Shown: piece by piece, positions 9,375-18,868 of the stretch | Layout of the letters: the number at the start of each line of letters is the position of its first letter | How positions within the stretch are numbered: the stretch's first letter is position 1 | Assembly (NCBI GenBank): GCA_963729325.1 | Contig: CAVSNS010000012.1 | Coordinates: 5,497-69,496, forward strand | DNA length: 64,000 nt | DNA from: JABCYV01 sp963729325 | GTDB taxonomy: Bacteria; Acidobacteriota; Terriglobia; Terriglobales; Acidobacteriaceae | Direction of reading: 5' to 3' | Notes under the pieces: model-generated | Told to the model about the DNA's origin: nothing | The model's input: the letters and a program-made list of their open reading frames with translations, nothing else | Databases searched by the model: none | Position numbers and translations under genes: made by a program

Positions 9375-10268
9375 CTACAGAATCTTCTTTCCGAACGCGG
9401 AGAGCGTAAGTTCCACCGCCAGATCGGCGGTGCGGTTGTGCTCGTCAATCACCGGATTGACTTCGACGATCTCGAAACTCAGCAGGCGGCCGTGGTCGGC
9501 GATGATCTCCATGGCAAGGTGGGCTTCACGATAAGTCGCGCCACCGCGAACCGGCGTGCCCACACCGGGCGCATCTTCGGGGTCCACCCAGTCCATATCG
9601 AGGGAGACGTGATAGCCGGCAGTGCCGCGTCCGGCCATGCGGAGGGCTTCTTCCATGATGGTGCGCATGCCGCGCTCGTCGATGTCGCGCATGGTGAAGA
9701 CTTCGATGCCCGCCCGGCGCACATTTTCCTTTTCGATGGCGTCGATGTCGCGGACGCCGACCAGCACGCAATTCTCCGGCTTCACTTTGGGTGAGAAGTC
9801 GAAAATATTCGCGAGCTCGGCCGGTCCCAGACCCATGATCGCGGCCAACGGCATTCCGTGTACATTACCGCTGGGTGAACTCTCGGGCGTGTTGATGTCG
9901 GTGTGAGCGTCAATCCAAATCAGGCCGACTTTCTGGTTCTGACGCCTGTAGAACTCGGCGACTCCGGCGACAGTGCCTGCAGCGACCGAATGATCGCCGC
10001 CCAGCACCACCGGCACTTTTCCAGCTTCCAGCGTCTTCAAAACAAGGTCGGCATGCTTGGTGCACATCGCGGTAATTTCTTTCAGATACTTGGCGCGAGG
10101 ATCGCCTTCGGACTTCTGCTCAGCGATGGCGACGGCAATGTTTCCGGCGTCTTCGACAACGTGTCCCAGCGCTTCCAACCTGGCTTCGAGCCCGGCAACG
10201 CGCACGGCCGACGGCCCCATGTCGACGCCACGACGTGACTGCCCCAGGTCCAGCGGCACACCGATCAC
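9375..10268 (-). CDS. rocF: Arginase
   Basis: Binuclear manganese ureohydrolase that splits arginine to ornithine and urea. Metal-site motifs are visible: VVLGGDHSVAAGT, IDAHTDINTPESS and SLDMDWVDPEDAPGVGTP, plus the C-terminal VEVNPVID. In frame, translation can begin only at a GTG at 10268 (VIGVPLDLGQ), but the family normally has a few residues before it. A frame one base away gives ATG at 10320 (MTQTTASFSSITPK) leading straight into RKIRVIGVP, so a one-base error near 10280 may hide the true start at 10320. Confidence 0.9.
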   Translation of the reverse strand: MIGVPLDLGQSRRGVDMGPSAVRVAGLEARLEALGHVVEDAGNIAVAIAEQKSEGDPRAKYLKEITAMCTKHADLVLKTLEAGKVPVVLGGDHSVAAGTVAGVAEFYRRQNQKVGLIWIDAHTDINTPESSPSGNVHGMPLAAIMGLGPAELANIFDFSPKVKPENCVLVGVRDIDAIEKENVRRAGIEVFTMRDIDERGMRTIMEEALRMAGRGTAGYHVSLDMDWVDPEDAPGVGTPVRGGATYREAHLAMEIIADHGRLLSFEIVEVNPVIDEHNRTADLAVELTLSAFGKKIL

Positions 10269-10329
10269 GCGAATCTTCCTTGGGAGTAATGCTGGAAAAC
10301 GATGCTGTAGTTTGCGTCATAGATGGCCG

Positions 10330-10760
10330 CTAGCTCTTGGATTCCTTATTTACCGCCGAGCGCGCCGAGTCAGGAAATTCATTAACAATTCTCTTTAACC
10401 CATCCTTCAGCATGCGAGAGTGAAAGTTAATCAATAATCCCACTGTCTTTCCGGAAATCCGGAGATAAGAAAGTAACTGTGCATCGTGAATCGGCGCAAG
10501 TTGCTCGACCGCTCTGATCTCTACGATCACAGAATCCTCGACAACCAAATCCAGTCGGTAGCCGCAATCAAGCCTGACGCCTTTGTAAACGACCGGCAGC
10601 GGTTTCTGCTCTTCGACTTTCAAACCCAGTTGTCGCAATTCAAAACCAAGCAGATTCCATAAGCCGACTCCAACAGTCCTGGCCCTAACGTTTTGTGTAC
10701 CTCGATTGCCGCCCCGATAATGCGCCGCGTAATCCCGTCGAGTTTGTCTTTTTCTTCCAT
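10330..10760 (-). CDS. GxxExxY protein, frameshifted
   Basis: Member of the GxxExxY family, small PDDEXK-like proteins of unknown role that are common in soil bacteria and cyanobacteria. The ATG at 10760 gives MEEKDKLDGITRRIIGAAIE, then VHKTLGPGLLESAY with the GLLESAY signature (G-xx-E-xx-Y). The frame breaks near 10648 and resumes as FELRQLGLKVEEQKPLPV. The C-terminal half contains LDLVVEDSVIVEIRAVEQL, where family members carry the nuclease-like D and ExK (here EIR). A one-base error is the simplest explanation for the break. Confidence 0.8.
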
Positions 10761-10813
10761 TTGTTTCTCGGCGATCTCGGCGTGCCCAGCGGTAAAACTC
10801 TTACGGATAGAGC

Positions 10814-12127
10814 CTATGCAGCATCCTCGGAAACGGGAATCGTTTCTCGCACATGTTCCAGCCCACAGATCCAGGACACCGCGCGTTCAATTCCCATACC
10901 GAAGCCACTGTGCGGAACGCTGCCATACTTCCGCAAGTCCAAATACCATTTGAAAGCTTCTTCCGGCAGACCGTGTTCGCGAATGCGTTGTACCAGAAGA
11001 TCGTAAGATGCCATACGCTGCGAACCGCCGATAATCTCGCCGTAACCTTCGGGCGCGAGCACGTCCACACAGAGCGCCAGGTCGAGACGCTCGGGATCAG
11101 GTTCCATGTAGAAAGCCTTCACCTTGGCGGGATAACGATGCACCATGACTGGTTTCTCGAATTGCGACGAAATATAAGTCTCATCTGGCGATCCCAAGTC
11201 GCCGCCCCACTCGAAATTATTTTCCAGCGCGCCCTTGGCGTGGGCCTCCTGCAACATCTTCACAGCTTCGTCGTAAGTAATGCGCGGAAATGGAGCCTCA
11301 ATCTTTTCCAGCTTCGCGACATCGCGCCCGATCGTCTGCAGATCACTGCGCCGCCGCTCCAAACATCGCTTCACCAGAAAGCTGATCAGCCCCTCCGCCA
11401 GATCCATGAGGTCATCGAGCGTAGCGTAAGCAACCTCGGGCTCGACCATCCAGAATTCGGTAAGGTGGCGGCGGGTTTTGGATTTTTCCGCGCGGAAAGT
11501 GGGGCCGAAGGAATAAACCTTGCCCAGCGCCATGGCCGTGGCTTCGATGTAGAGCTGTCCAGACTGCGTCAGATAGGCCTGCTCGTCGAAATAATCCACT
11601 GGAAACAGCGTGCTAGTGCCCTCACATGCCGCCGGAGTGAGAATAGGAGGATCGGTCAGAGTGAAGCCGCGTTCGTCGAAAAAATCACGCGCAGCTTTGA
11701 TGATCTCCGCCCGCACTCTCAGAATTGCTGCCTGACGCGGCGTTCGCACCCACAGGTGACGATGCTCCATCAGAAAATCAACGCCATGCTCTTTCAGCGA
11801 GATCGGGAAGGGATCGTTCTCCGGGACTCGCTGGACGACCTCTACGTTGGAAACATCGAGTTCGTAGCCGCCGGGGGCGCGTTTGTCAGCGCGGACCTTG
11901 CCTTCCACGATGACGCTCGACTCCTGGGTAAGGCTCTTCACCGCTTCGAAAACTTCGGGTGGAACCGCGCTCTTCGGTACAACTCCCTGAATCACACCGC
12001 TCCCATCGCGAAAATGAGGGAAAAGAAGTTTCCCGCTCTCGCGAAAATTGTAGAGCCAGCCTCGAATGGTGACGGCTTGACCTTCGTGTTTGCCAACTTC
12101 AGCGATCGTGGTTACAGGGGATGACAT
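10814..12127 (-). CDS. asnS: Asparaginyl-tRNA synthetase
   Basis: Class II aminoacyl-tRNA synthetase of 437 residues. An N-terminal OB-fold anticodon domain (VTIRGWLYNFRESGKLLF) precedes the catalytic core: motif 2 (FRAEKSKTRRHLTEFWMVEPE), an EIIGGSQR strand and motif 3 (GFGMGIERAVSWICGLEHVR). The gene charges tRNA-Asn. The ATG at 12127 is the natural family start. A REP-like hairpin lies just upstream. Confidence 0.95.
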   Translation of the reverse strand: MSSPVTTIAEVGKHEGQAVTIRGWLYNFRESGKLLFPHFRDGSGVIQGVVPKSAVPPEVFEAVKSLTQESSVIVEGKVRADKRAPGGYELDVSNVEVVQRVPENDPFPISLKEHGVDFLMEHRHLWVRTPRQAAILRVRAEIIKAARDFFDERGFTLTDPPILTPAACEGTSTLFPVDYFDEQAYLTQSGQLYIEATAMALGKVYSFGPTFRAEKSKTRRHLTEFWMVEPEVAYATLDDLMDLAEGLISFLVKRCLERRRSDLQTIGRDVAKLEKIEAPFPRITYDEAVKMLQEAHAKGALENNFEWGGDLGSPDETYISSQFEKPVMVHRYPAKVKAFYMEPDPERLDLALCVDVLAPEGYGEIIGGSQRMASYDLLVQRIREHGLPEEAFKWYLDLRKYGSVPHSGFGMGIERAVSWICGLEHVRETIPVSEDAA

Positions 12128-12146
12128 GATTGTTCATTTAGGCGCC

Positions 12147-12200
12147 GGGCGTCCTCTGCCCGTGCCGCATTCGATCCGTCCAGCACGGGCGAGGACGCCC
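12147..12200. repeat. REP-like inverted repeat between isomerase gene and asnS
   Basis: The arm at 12147-12165 pairs with 12183-12200 over 18 bp with one bulged base, giving a strong hairpin with a 17-base loop. One arm shares 19 of 20 bases with the palindrome inside ddl. It sits between two same-strand genes and may limit or stabilise the transcript. Confidence 0.7.
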
Positions 12201-12210
12201 GCTCCAGATC

Positions 12211-13032
12211 CTAAACTGCTTCCAGCTTCTCGAACGCTTCGCCCATCTTCTCAACCGGAATGACTTTCTCGTCCGCTTCGATCTCCAGCAACAACGGTGG
12301 CGTATTCGGCGCTGAGCGCAATAACTCCATCGCCTGCTTCCAGTCGATCGAACCCTTCCCCGGCCAGAGATGAGAATCACGATCTCCGGCATTGTCATGA
12401 ATATGGGTAGAGCGGATGTGGCTCTTTAGAGTCTCAAACGCTTCAGACACATTGCTCATGATGTGGGCATGGCCGACGTCGAAACAGACTCCCACGTCGT
12501 CGAAATGCGAAGTGTGGATAAATTCCACCAGCTTGTCTGGCGTGGAGAGTTCATTGGGAATGTTCTCCAACAGGACGCGCACCCCCAGCGGCTTGGCGAA
12601 TGCACGCAGGTGCTCGACGGACGTCATAGCGGCTTCGAACTTCCGGTCATCAAATGACTCCCCACCGGTCCCCAGATGCTGCACCAGAAATCGAAACGGA
12701 ATCTGTTCCGCCATTTCCAAAGCCCGCTTGATTTCGTCCATGGCTTCAATCCGACGTGCGCGGTCGGTGGCGGCAACGTTGACGGGCGGAGCGCCCCCGC
12801 GTCCCGATTCGTAATCGGCGTGCATCGGGGAATGTACGGAATTCAGCGGGACCCCGCTATTGCGAAACCAATCTGCGATTTCCCGAACGTGTTGCTTGCG
12901 GTTGGCGTAGTCAAGATGCTGGCGCGCGGCAAATATCTCGATCGCTTGAGCGCCACCCCGCACCAAGCCATCCAGTAGCCCAGGGTGCAGGCGCTCCTTC
13001 ACATACACGTAAGTTGACATTGCCTTCAGCAT
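12211..13032 (-). CDS. Sugar phosphate isomerase/epimerase (AP-endonuclease-2-like TIM barrel)
   Basis: About 273 residues with a xylose-isomerase-like TIM barrel. Metal-binding features typical of the family are visible: LVQHLGTGGES, VLLENIPNE, VCFDVGHAHIM, STHIHDNAGDRDSHLWPGKG and a terminal LLLEIE. The substrate is unknown. The ATG at 13032 (MLKAMSTYVYVKERL) or 13020 fits best. Confidence 0.85.
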   Translation of the reverse strand: MLKAMSTYVYVKERLHPGLLDGLVRGGAQAIEIFAARQHLDYANRKQHVREIADWFRNSGVPLNSVHSPMHADYESGRGGAPPVNVAATDRARRIEAMDEIKRALEMAEQIPFRFLVQHLGTGGESFDDRKFEAAMTSVEHLRAFAKPLGVRVLLENIPNELSTPDKLVEFIHTSHFDDVGVCFDVGHAHIMSNVSEAFETLKSHIRSTHIHDNAGDRDSHLWPGKGSIDWKQAMELLRSAPNTPPLLLEIEADEKVIPVEKMGEAFEKLEAV

Positions 13033-13085
13033 AGGTCGTTCGTTCAATCTGCCAGGATTCGCTCTACTAGGCGTTCCCGCCCGGC

Positions 13086-14849
13086 TTAGAAGCCCACAGC
13101 TTTACCATTGTGGCGCTCATCGCTTGCGCCTAGACGTTCTCTCGTCTTCAAATCAATTGCTATGCACTCACCATCACTCCAGTATGGTTCCCACGTACCA
13201 GTCTCCTCGACGCCAAATTTGACCTTGTGCCCCATTTGCTCTAGCAGCCTGACTGCATCCGGGGAGAACCATTGCTCGACGTTCACCTGATCGGGTAGCC
13301 ATTGATGATGGAACCGCGGTGCGTTCACCGCTTCCTGAATGCTCATTCCAAAGTCCACGACGCCCATCAGGATATTCGCAACTGTGCTGATAATCTGGGA
13401 ACCGCCAGGAGAACCCAACACGAGAAACAGTTTCCCGTCTTTCAGCACGATGGTCGGGGTCATTGACGAGAGAGGTCGCTTCCCCGGCCCGATCGCATTA
13501 GCCGGTCCCTGGACCAGACCATAGCCATTGGGTACGCCCGGCTTGGAAGAAAAGTCGTCCATTTCGTCGTTCAGCAGAAAGCCCAAGCCGCCGGCGGTGA
13601 CGCGCGACCCGAAGTCGTCATTCAAAGTGGTGGTCACTGCCACTGCATTTCCGTCCGGGTCCACCACGGAGTAATGAGTGGTGTGTGGTGGCTCCCATAC
13701 TGCCACCGGCGCGGAGTGCAACCCGGCATACTGTTCGAGCTGACTAAATATTGCAGGACGCTGCAGATCTTTGCTCACGCTCGCGTGAGCGGGATCAATC
13801 GACTCTCGCCAGGCGGCGGCATATTTCTTGTCGATGAGCGGGGCCACCGGAATATTGGCGAAGTCGGGGTCCCCAAGAAATTCCGCCCGATCAAAAAATG
13901 CGCGGCGGAAGGCTTCCGCTACAAGGTGCACGCCCTGAGCGGAACGGTCTCCGAGTTTGCCAAGGTCATACCCTTCCACGATGTTCAGGGTTTCGATTAG
14001 CGCGATTCCACCCGAGGATGGCGGCGGCGCACTGATGACTTCGTACCCGCGATACGTCCCTCGTACTGGCTCGCGCTCTTTTACTTCATAGTGCGCCAGG
14101 TCATCGGCGGTGATGAGCCCTCCACCTTTCTCGACGAATGCCACCAACTCCCGCGCCATGGCTCCATGATAGAAGTCGTCAGGATTGCTTGCGATCCGCT
14201 CCAGCGTGCGTGCCAGTTCGGGCTGCCGAAGAATCTCCCCTTGTTTGTAGTAGTTACCATCGCGAAGAAATACGTGGCGCGACTCCGGGAACTTGGACAA
14301 ATACTTGTCATTCCTAAGATCTTCAGTGTCCTCCAACGCTAGCGGAAAGCCGTCACGAGCCAGTTTGACAGCCGGAGCGATGACGCGATCGAGCGTCAGC
14401 TTGCCATATTTCTTCTGCGCATAGACCATGCCAGCCACCGAACCGGGTACGCCGATTGACTTGTAACCGACTAAGCTGGCGTCCTCGATTACATTGCCCT
14501 GCGGGTCGAGGTACATGTTTGCCGTCGCTGCGGCGGGCGCCTTTTCGCGGTAGTCAATGAAGTGAGTCTTGCCATCGGCCATGCGGATGAGCATGAAACC
14601 GCCGCCGCCCAGATTCCCAGCCTGCGGATACACTACCGCCAGCGCGAACCCAGTGGCGACCGCCGCATCTATCGCGTTCCCACCGGCTTGCATCGCTTCC
14701 ACACCAGCACGCGAGGCCAGCTCGTGCACGCTGGCCACCATGGCACGAGGCGCGTGAACCGGGTGAATGGGCGCCCCGAGAACCGGCGCCGGGCACGCTG
14801 GCAAAGCTGCAAGCAGTAGATAAATCAGCAACTTACTATGGGATCGCAT
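13086..14849 (-). CDS. ggt: Gamma-glutamyltransferase
   Basis: Periplasmic Ntn-hydrolase acting on glutathione and other gamma-glutamyl compounds. The ATG at 14849 begins a signal peptide (MRSHSKLLIYLLLAALPACP). Large-subunit motifs include GGNAIDAAVATGFALAVVYP and GGGGFMLIR. The autoprocessing site is the Thr in PHTTHYSVVDPDGNAVAVTT, which starts the small subunit. GSPGGSQIISTVANILM near the end binds the glutamyl group. Length about 587 residues, normal. It runs in the same direction as the surrounding housekeeping genes. Confidence 0.95.
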   Translation of the reverse strand: MRSHSKLLIYLLLAALPACPAPVLGAPIHPVHAPRAMVASVHELASRAGVEAMQAGGNAIDAAVATGFALAVVYPQAGNLGGGGFMLIRMADGKTHFIDYREKAPAAATANMYLDPQGNVIEDASLVGYKSIGVPGSVAGMVYAQKKYGKLTLDRVIAPAVKLARDGFPLALEDTEDLRNDKYLSKFPESRHVFLRDGNYYKQGEILRQPELARTLERIASNPDDFYHGAMARELVAFVEKGGGLITADDLAHYEVKEREPVRGTYRGYEVISAPPPSSGGIALIETLNIVEGYDLGKLGDRSAQGVHLVAEAFRRAFFDRAEFLGDPDFANIPVAPLIDKKYAAAWRESIDPAHASVSKDLQRPAIFSQLEQYAGLHSAPVAVWEPPHTTHYSVVDPDGNAVAVTTTLNDDFGSRVTAGGLGFLLNDEMDDFSSKPGVPNGYGLVQGPANAIGPGKRPLSSMTPTIVLKDGKLFLVLGSPGGSQIISTVANILMGVVDFGMSIQEAVNAPRFHHQWLPDQVNVEQWFSPDAVRLLEQMGHKVKFGVEETGTWEPYWSDGECIAIDLKTRERLGASDERHNGKAVGF

Positions 14850-14980
14850 GAAGATTTTATGGGACGATTGCCCCGCCGCGGTGCGCAACTGCTATCAGGC
14901 CCGACGACAAGCCTTAGGCAGACCATTGAGGCTAGCCCAAGCGCCATAGGGGAGTCAAATCAGGGTCTAGCCTCCAGCTA

Positions 14981-15376
14981 TCACCTGTGAGCTTTTCTCG
15001 TCTGCCGCTTTCTCTTACTTGTACTTGGCTTCGGAGGTTTGCTTCGGCGTGTGGTGCGGGGAAGTTTCGCGGCCACCATCTCGTAGGACTGGCGGATCAG
15101 GTCTTCCAACTCCTCCTCATGTAAGATATCGAAACGCTCCAACATTACCCACTTGTAGCGGCCTACATAGGGCGCGGGAACGATGTCTTCATTCTCAATC
15201 AGCTCAGCGAACTTTTCCGGGGTCGCCTTAAAGCAAAGTCGCTGCGGCACCGAATCCAAATTCAACATCATAAAAATCTTTCCCTTTACTTTGAAACACA
15301 GATCGTCGTCCCACTGCAGATTTTCTTTTGCATGGGGAAAGGAAAGACAGTAGCGGCGTATGGATTCAACGTCCAT
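14981..15376 (-). CDS. MmcQ/YjbR family protein
   Basis: 131-residue protein of the MmcQ/YjbR fold (double-wing DNA-binding type). Typical features: YCLSFPHAKENLQWDDDLCF, KVKGKIFMML, LCFKATPEKFAELIE, and VPAPYVGRYKWVML. The C-terminus is a lysine/arginine-rich tail. The cellular role of this family is poorly defined. Confidence 0.85.
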   Translation of the reverse strand: MDVESIRRYCLSFPHAKENLQWDDDLCFKVKGKIFMMLNLDSVPQRLCFKATPEKFAELIENEDIVPAPYVGRYKWVMLERFDILHEEELEDLIRQSYEMVAAKLPRTTRRSKPPKPSTSKRKRQTRKAHR

Positions 15377-15432
15377 GGATCAAGAGGACGGTCTGATGAG
15401 ATGAAAAACCTGCTGCGCAGTCGTCCCAGACT

Positions 15433-16572
15433 CTAAACTTGCGTCCGAGCCTCGCCTAAGGTCGCCGTGACATCCATCTTCTTCTTTCCGCGATAGATCG
15501 TTATGCGAACGGTGTCGCCAGCCCGGTGATTGTTCATGATTTGGGTAAGGTCTTGTTGATCTTCTACCTTCTGGTCATCAACAGCGACGATGAGGTCTCC
15601 GCCCAGGGTGATTGGGATATTGCCAAGATATGCGCGTTCCGAGCCGCCGCGTAGCCCAGCTTGGTCCGCCGCGCCGCCTGGCACCACCTGCACAATGAGC
15701 AAACCGTAGTCTGCCGCGAGCCCTATTTGCTCCGCGCGTTCCGGAGTGATGGGAATGGTGCGCACGCCCAGCGCGGGTCGCCGCACCCGGCCCAACGTGA
15801 GCAGATCATTAAGCACTGCTTTGGCAGTGTTGATAGGAATCGCGAAGCCGATGCCAGCGCTTTGTCCCACGTTCGATGCGATCATGGTGTTAATTCCAAT
15901 TACCTCACCGTGCCAGTTCAGCAGCGGCCCTCCTGAGTTGCCGGGATTGATGGCGGCGTCGGTCTGGATGGCTTCGTCAATTTTCAAGCCGTCGGGCTCA
16001 TACACCGAACGGATTGAGCTGACGATGCCGCGGGTCAAGGTACCCGATAGGCCAAAAGGATTGCCAATGGCATACACTTTCTGCCCGACTTGCAGGTGCC
16101 GCGAATCGCCTAGCACCATGGGGGTGAGGTCTGACGCCTTGATCTGAATCACAGCCAAGTCATGTGCGCGGTCGGTGCCGACTACCGTCGCGCGATACTT
16201 CTTCTGATTGTGCAGAGTGACGTCGACTGTCCGGGCGTCCGCGATCACATGGTAGTTGGTCATGATGTGACCGTCTTTATCGATGATGAATCCGGACCCC
16301 TGGCCCTCTTGCGGAACCAGGCCGTAGAAAAAATCAAAGGTTACAGCCTTCGACGTGATATTCACTACCGACTCGATGTTCTTGTGATAGACGCTGATGT
16401 TGTTCTGTTCTTCGCTGTCGAGGACGTTATTGCCCGCCGCTTCGGTGATTTCAGCCTTGTTGTTCTGGCGCATCCAGTTTGCGGAACGTACCAGTCCCGA
16501 ACGATAGGTAGTGAAATAGAAGAACGCGCCGGCGATGATGACAGCCAGAAAAATGGGGCGTAACACTTTCAT
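15433..16572 (-). CDS. HtrA/DegP-like serine protease with PDZ domain
   Basis: Envelope-anchored trypsin-like protease of 379 residues. One N-terminal membrane anchor (IFLAVIIAGAFFYFTTY) is followed by the protease domain with the full triad: His in MTNYHVIAD, Asp in AHDLAVIQIK, Ser in NPGNSGGPLL. A single C-terminal PDZ domain follows (IVQVVPGGAADQAGLRGG ... GDTVRITIYRGKK). By family it degrades misfolded periplasmic proteins. It starts about 75 bases after the coaE stop. Confidence 0.93.
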   Translation of the reverse strand: MKVLRPIFLAVIIAGAFFYFTTYRSGLVRSANWMRQNNKAEITEAAGNNVLDSEEQNNISVYHKNIESVVNITSKAVTFDFFYGLVPQEGQGSGFIIDKDGHIMTNYHVIADARTVDVTLHNQKKYRATVVGTDRAHDLAVIQIKASDLTPMVLGDSRHLQVGQKVYAIGNPFGLSGTLTRGIVSSIRSVYEPDGLKIDEAIQTDAAINPGNSGGPLLNWHGEVIGINTMIASNVGQSAGIGFAIPINTAKAVLNDLLTLGRVRRPALGVRTIPITPERAEQIGLAADYGLLIVQVVPGGAADQAGLRGGSERAYLGNIPITLGGDLIVAVDDQKVEDQQDLTQIMNNHRAGDTVRITIYRGKKKMDVTATLGEARTQV

Positions 16573-16644
16573 AATTCAAAGACCTTCCGCGACATATTTC
16601 CAATTTCTCTGCGCACCTTGCATCGTCGTTCGGAACCTTTGCGG

Positions 16645-17298
16645 TCAAGCACCCTTTTCGGCAAGGCCCTTCAACTTAGAATAAATCTCCACGACCTGCT
16701 TCCTGGTTTCGTCGAACGAACCTGAATTGTCGACAACATAGTCGGCAGCCTTGATCTTTTCCTCATCCGGAAGTTGCGCCGCCATGCGCCGCGAGACCTC
16801 CTGACGGGCTGTTTCCTCGTCTACGTTCATGCGTTGCGCCCAACGTCTTACGCGCTGTTCTGAGCGGCAGGTCACAACCACGATCCGATCGAAATGCTTG
16901 CCCACCCCGGCCTCTAAAATGAGCGCTGCTTCCACGATCGCGATGGCTTCTGGGTCCCGGGCGCCAACTTCTTCCATCCAAGCCTCCTGCCGTCTTATTA
17001 CGGCGGGGTGAACGATCTGGTTCAGTTCCTGAATGCGCGATTTTTTGGTCCCCTTAGTTCCCTCAGCCAGCGATCCAAACGCAGCCTCGGCCAGGCGTCC
17101 TCGGTTCACAGTGCCATCCGGGTTCAAGATCTCGACACCGAAGTGGCCTACCACCTCCTGATAAACTGCCTGGCCTGGCTGCATGAGCTGATGAGCGATC
17201 TGGTCGGCCTGAATCAGCTGAGCACCGAGCGCTACAAACATTTCTCCCACCACCGATTTGCCCGAGGCGATGCCGCCGGTCAGGCCAACTTTGAGCAC
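16645..17298 (-). CDS. coaE: Dephospho-CoA kinase
   Basis: Last step of CoA synthesis. The P-loop GLTGGIASGKS lies at the N-terminus, followed by QADQIAHQLMQPGQAVY and the lid region RRWAQRMNVDEETARQE. The GTG at 17298 (VLKVGLTGG) is chosen because it sits one base beyond the folD stop and gives the usual family start. The longer in-frame version from 17358 would overlap folD by 60 bases. Length about 217 residues. Confidence 0.92.
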   Translation of the reverse strand: MLKVGLTGGIASGKSVVGEMFVALGAQLIQADQIAHQLMQPGQAVYQEVVGHFGVEILNPDGTVNRGRLAEAAFGSLAEGTKGTKKSRIQELNQIVHPAVIRRQEAWMEEVGARDPEAIAIVEAALILEAGVGKHFDRIVVVTCRSEQRVRRWAQRMNVDEETARQEVSRRMAAQLPDEEKIKAADYVVDNSGSFDETRKQVVEIYSKLKGLAEKGA

Positions 17299-17299
17299 G

Positions 17300-18247
17300 T
17301 CAGGCGCGCTCCCCGGCGAACGCAGGAATTCGTGCACCTCGCCGGAGTTTCGCGGCACGCACCGTGTTCGCCATCAGCATGGCGATGGTCAACGGACCCA
17401 CGCCACCTGGCACGGGCGTTAGTCTCCCGGCGACGGCGGCCACCTCCGGGTGTACGTCTCCGACCAAGGTTGAACCTTTGCTGCGAAAACCTTCTTCCCG
17501 TTTGGCATTGCCAGCAAAAAGCCGGTCGAACTCGGCCCGGTCAGTAACTTTGTTCATGCCCACGTCGATCACGGTCGCACCCGGCTTTACAAAATCGCGC
17601 GTTATCATGCCAGCCCGTCCGATCGCCGCCACCAGGATGTCACCACGGCGGCATACTCCGGGAAGATCGCGGGTCTTCGAGTGGCACACGGTAACGGTGG
17701 CGTTTCCGTTGATCAGCAGCATGGCAGTGGGCTTCCCCACAATGTCGCTGCGTCCCACCACTACAGCTTCCTGCCCAGCAATGGGAACATCGCTGCGCTT
17801 GAGAATCTCAATGATTCCTGCCGGAGTGCAGGGCACGAGACCCGGCCGCTGTGTGGAGAGAAATCCCACATTGACAGGGTGAAACCCGTCCACGTCTTTC
17901 CTCGGGTCTACTGCCATCAAGATTTTCTTGGAGTCCACTTGCGACGGCAAGGGCAGCTGCACCAGAATGCCGTCGATTTCGTCCCGCCGGTTGAGATCAG
18001 TCACCAGCGCTAACAGCTCTTCTGTGGAGATCGAATCCGGTGGCGTGATCTGCTCACTGTAAATGCCCACTTCCTCGCTGCTCTTTACCTTTCCCCGTAC
18101 ATAGATCTCGGAAGCCGGGTTATGGCCGACGAGGATAACAGCTAGACCAGGGCGTATGCCAGAAGCCGCCATAGCCTTTACTTCGGAAGCGACTTCCGCC
18201 CGGATTTCGCTGGCAATCTTGAGGCCGTCCAGAATCGTGGCCGCCAT
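17300..18247 (-). CDS. folD: Bifunctional methylene-THF dehydrogenase/cyclohydrolase
   Basis: One-carbon metabolism enzyme interconverting 5,10-methylene-, methenyl- and 10-formyl-tetrahydrofolate with NADP. Seen: ASEIYVRGKVKSSEEVG holding the catalytic lysine, DGILVQLPLP, KDVDGFHPVNVG, and the Rossmann strand VVVGRSDIVGKPTAMLL. The C-terminal LTPVPGGVGPLTIAMLM is characteristic. 315 residues, slightly extended at the C-terminus. Probably an operon with coaE downstream. Confidence 0.95.
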   Translation of the reverse strand: MAATILDGLKIASEIRAEVASEVKAMAASGIRPGLAVILVGHNPASEIYVRGKVKSSEEVGIYSEQITPPDSISTEELLALVTDLNRRDEIDGILVQLPLPSQVDSKKILMAVDPRKDVDGFHPVNVGFLSTQRPGLVPCTPAGIIEILKRSDVPIAGQEAVVVGRSDIVGKPTAMLLINGNATVTVCHSKTRDLPGVCRRGDILVAAIGRAGMITRDFVKPGATVIDVGMNKVTDRAEFDRLFAGNAKREEGFRSKGSTLVGDVHPEVAAVAGRLTPVPGGVGPLTIAMLMANTVRAAKLRRGARIPAFAGERA

Positions 18248-18417
18248 GAAACTCGCTCCGAGTGAGATAATTCCGCTGAAGTTTTATCGTAAACCATTCG
18301 AACAAAAAGTGCCTTACTGCCACCGTGAAAGGGCTCCATAGGGCGATGCCCGGCTTTTCTCCAGCCCGGCCATTTAAGGCTTTGTCTCGCGGCTGGCTTC
18401 GGTACAATGCTGCCATC

Positions 18418-18589
18418 ATGATTCCCCAAGATCTCCTCGACATTTTGGTCTGCCCGGTGTGCAAGAAGCCGTTGGTCCTCAAGGACGAGGGAACAGAGCC
18501 TGAAGTGCGGTGAGTGCCGTCGCGTCTACCCCATCCGCGACAACATTCCTATCCTGCTGGTGGATGAAGCCGTAACCGATCCCGCCTGA
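18418..18589 (+). CDS. Trm112-like (UPF0434/YcaR) zinc-ribbon protein, frameshifted
   Basis: Tiny zinc-binding protein, about 56 residues when repaired. The N-terminal frame reads MIPQDLLDILVCPVCKKPL and stops at a TGA at 18511-18513. A one-base shift near 18497 restores SLKCGECRRVYPIRDNIPIL, completing the four-cysteine ribbon and the PIRDNIP motif of the family, ending at 18589. By family it partners methyltransferases or kinases. The TGA is not selenocysteine, because downstream homology is in another frame. Confidence 0.8.
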
Positions 18590-18868
18590 TTGTCGCTTTT
18601 TGAACCTCCTGAATCTTCGGCTGCCCCTTTCTGTCCCAAACCGACACAACGTGTCACCTCGGGAGCCCTGTCCCGTAACCCATAAGGGTTGTTAGGCGGT
18701 TAGCCTTCGGCCGCAACTTGCGCCCGTCCAAAGGGTTTAATGAAAACAAGCAGCGGTGATGCAAGTACTTGGAAGTACATGGGGAATGCGGCAACAAAAT
18801 TGCATGCAACGTAAATGGCACTTAAAGAGTCTAATCGGTAACAGCAGTAACGGTTCGGAGGTGAGGTG

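Noticed and set aside
10853..12124. Plus-strand frame of 423 codons
   Set aside because: Exact antisense of asnS; high-GC third positions create it.
18511..18513. TGA in the Trm112-like gene next to zinc cysteines as selenocysteine
   Set aside because: The second CxxC lies in another frame beginning before the TGA, so this is a frameshift.
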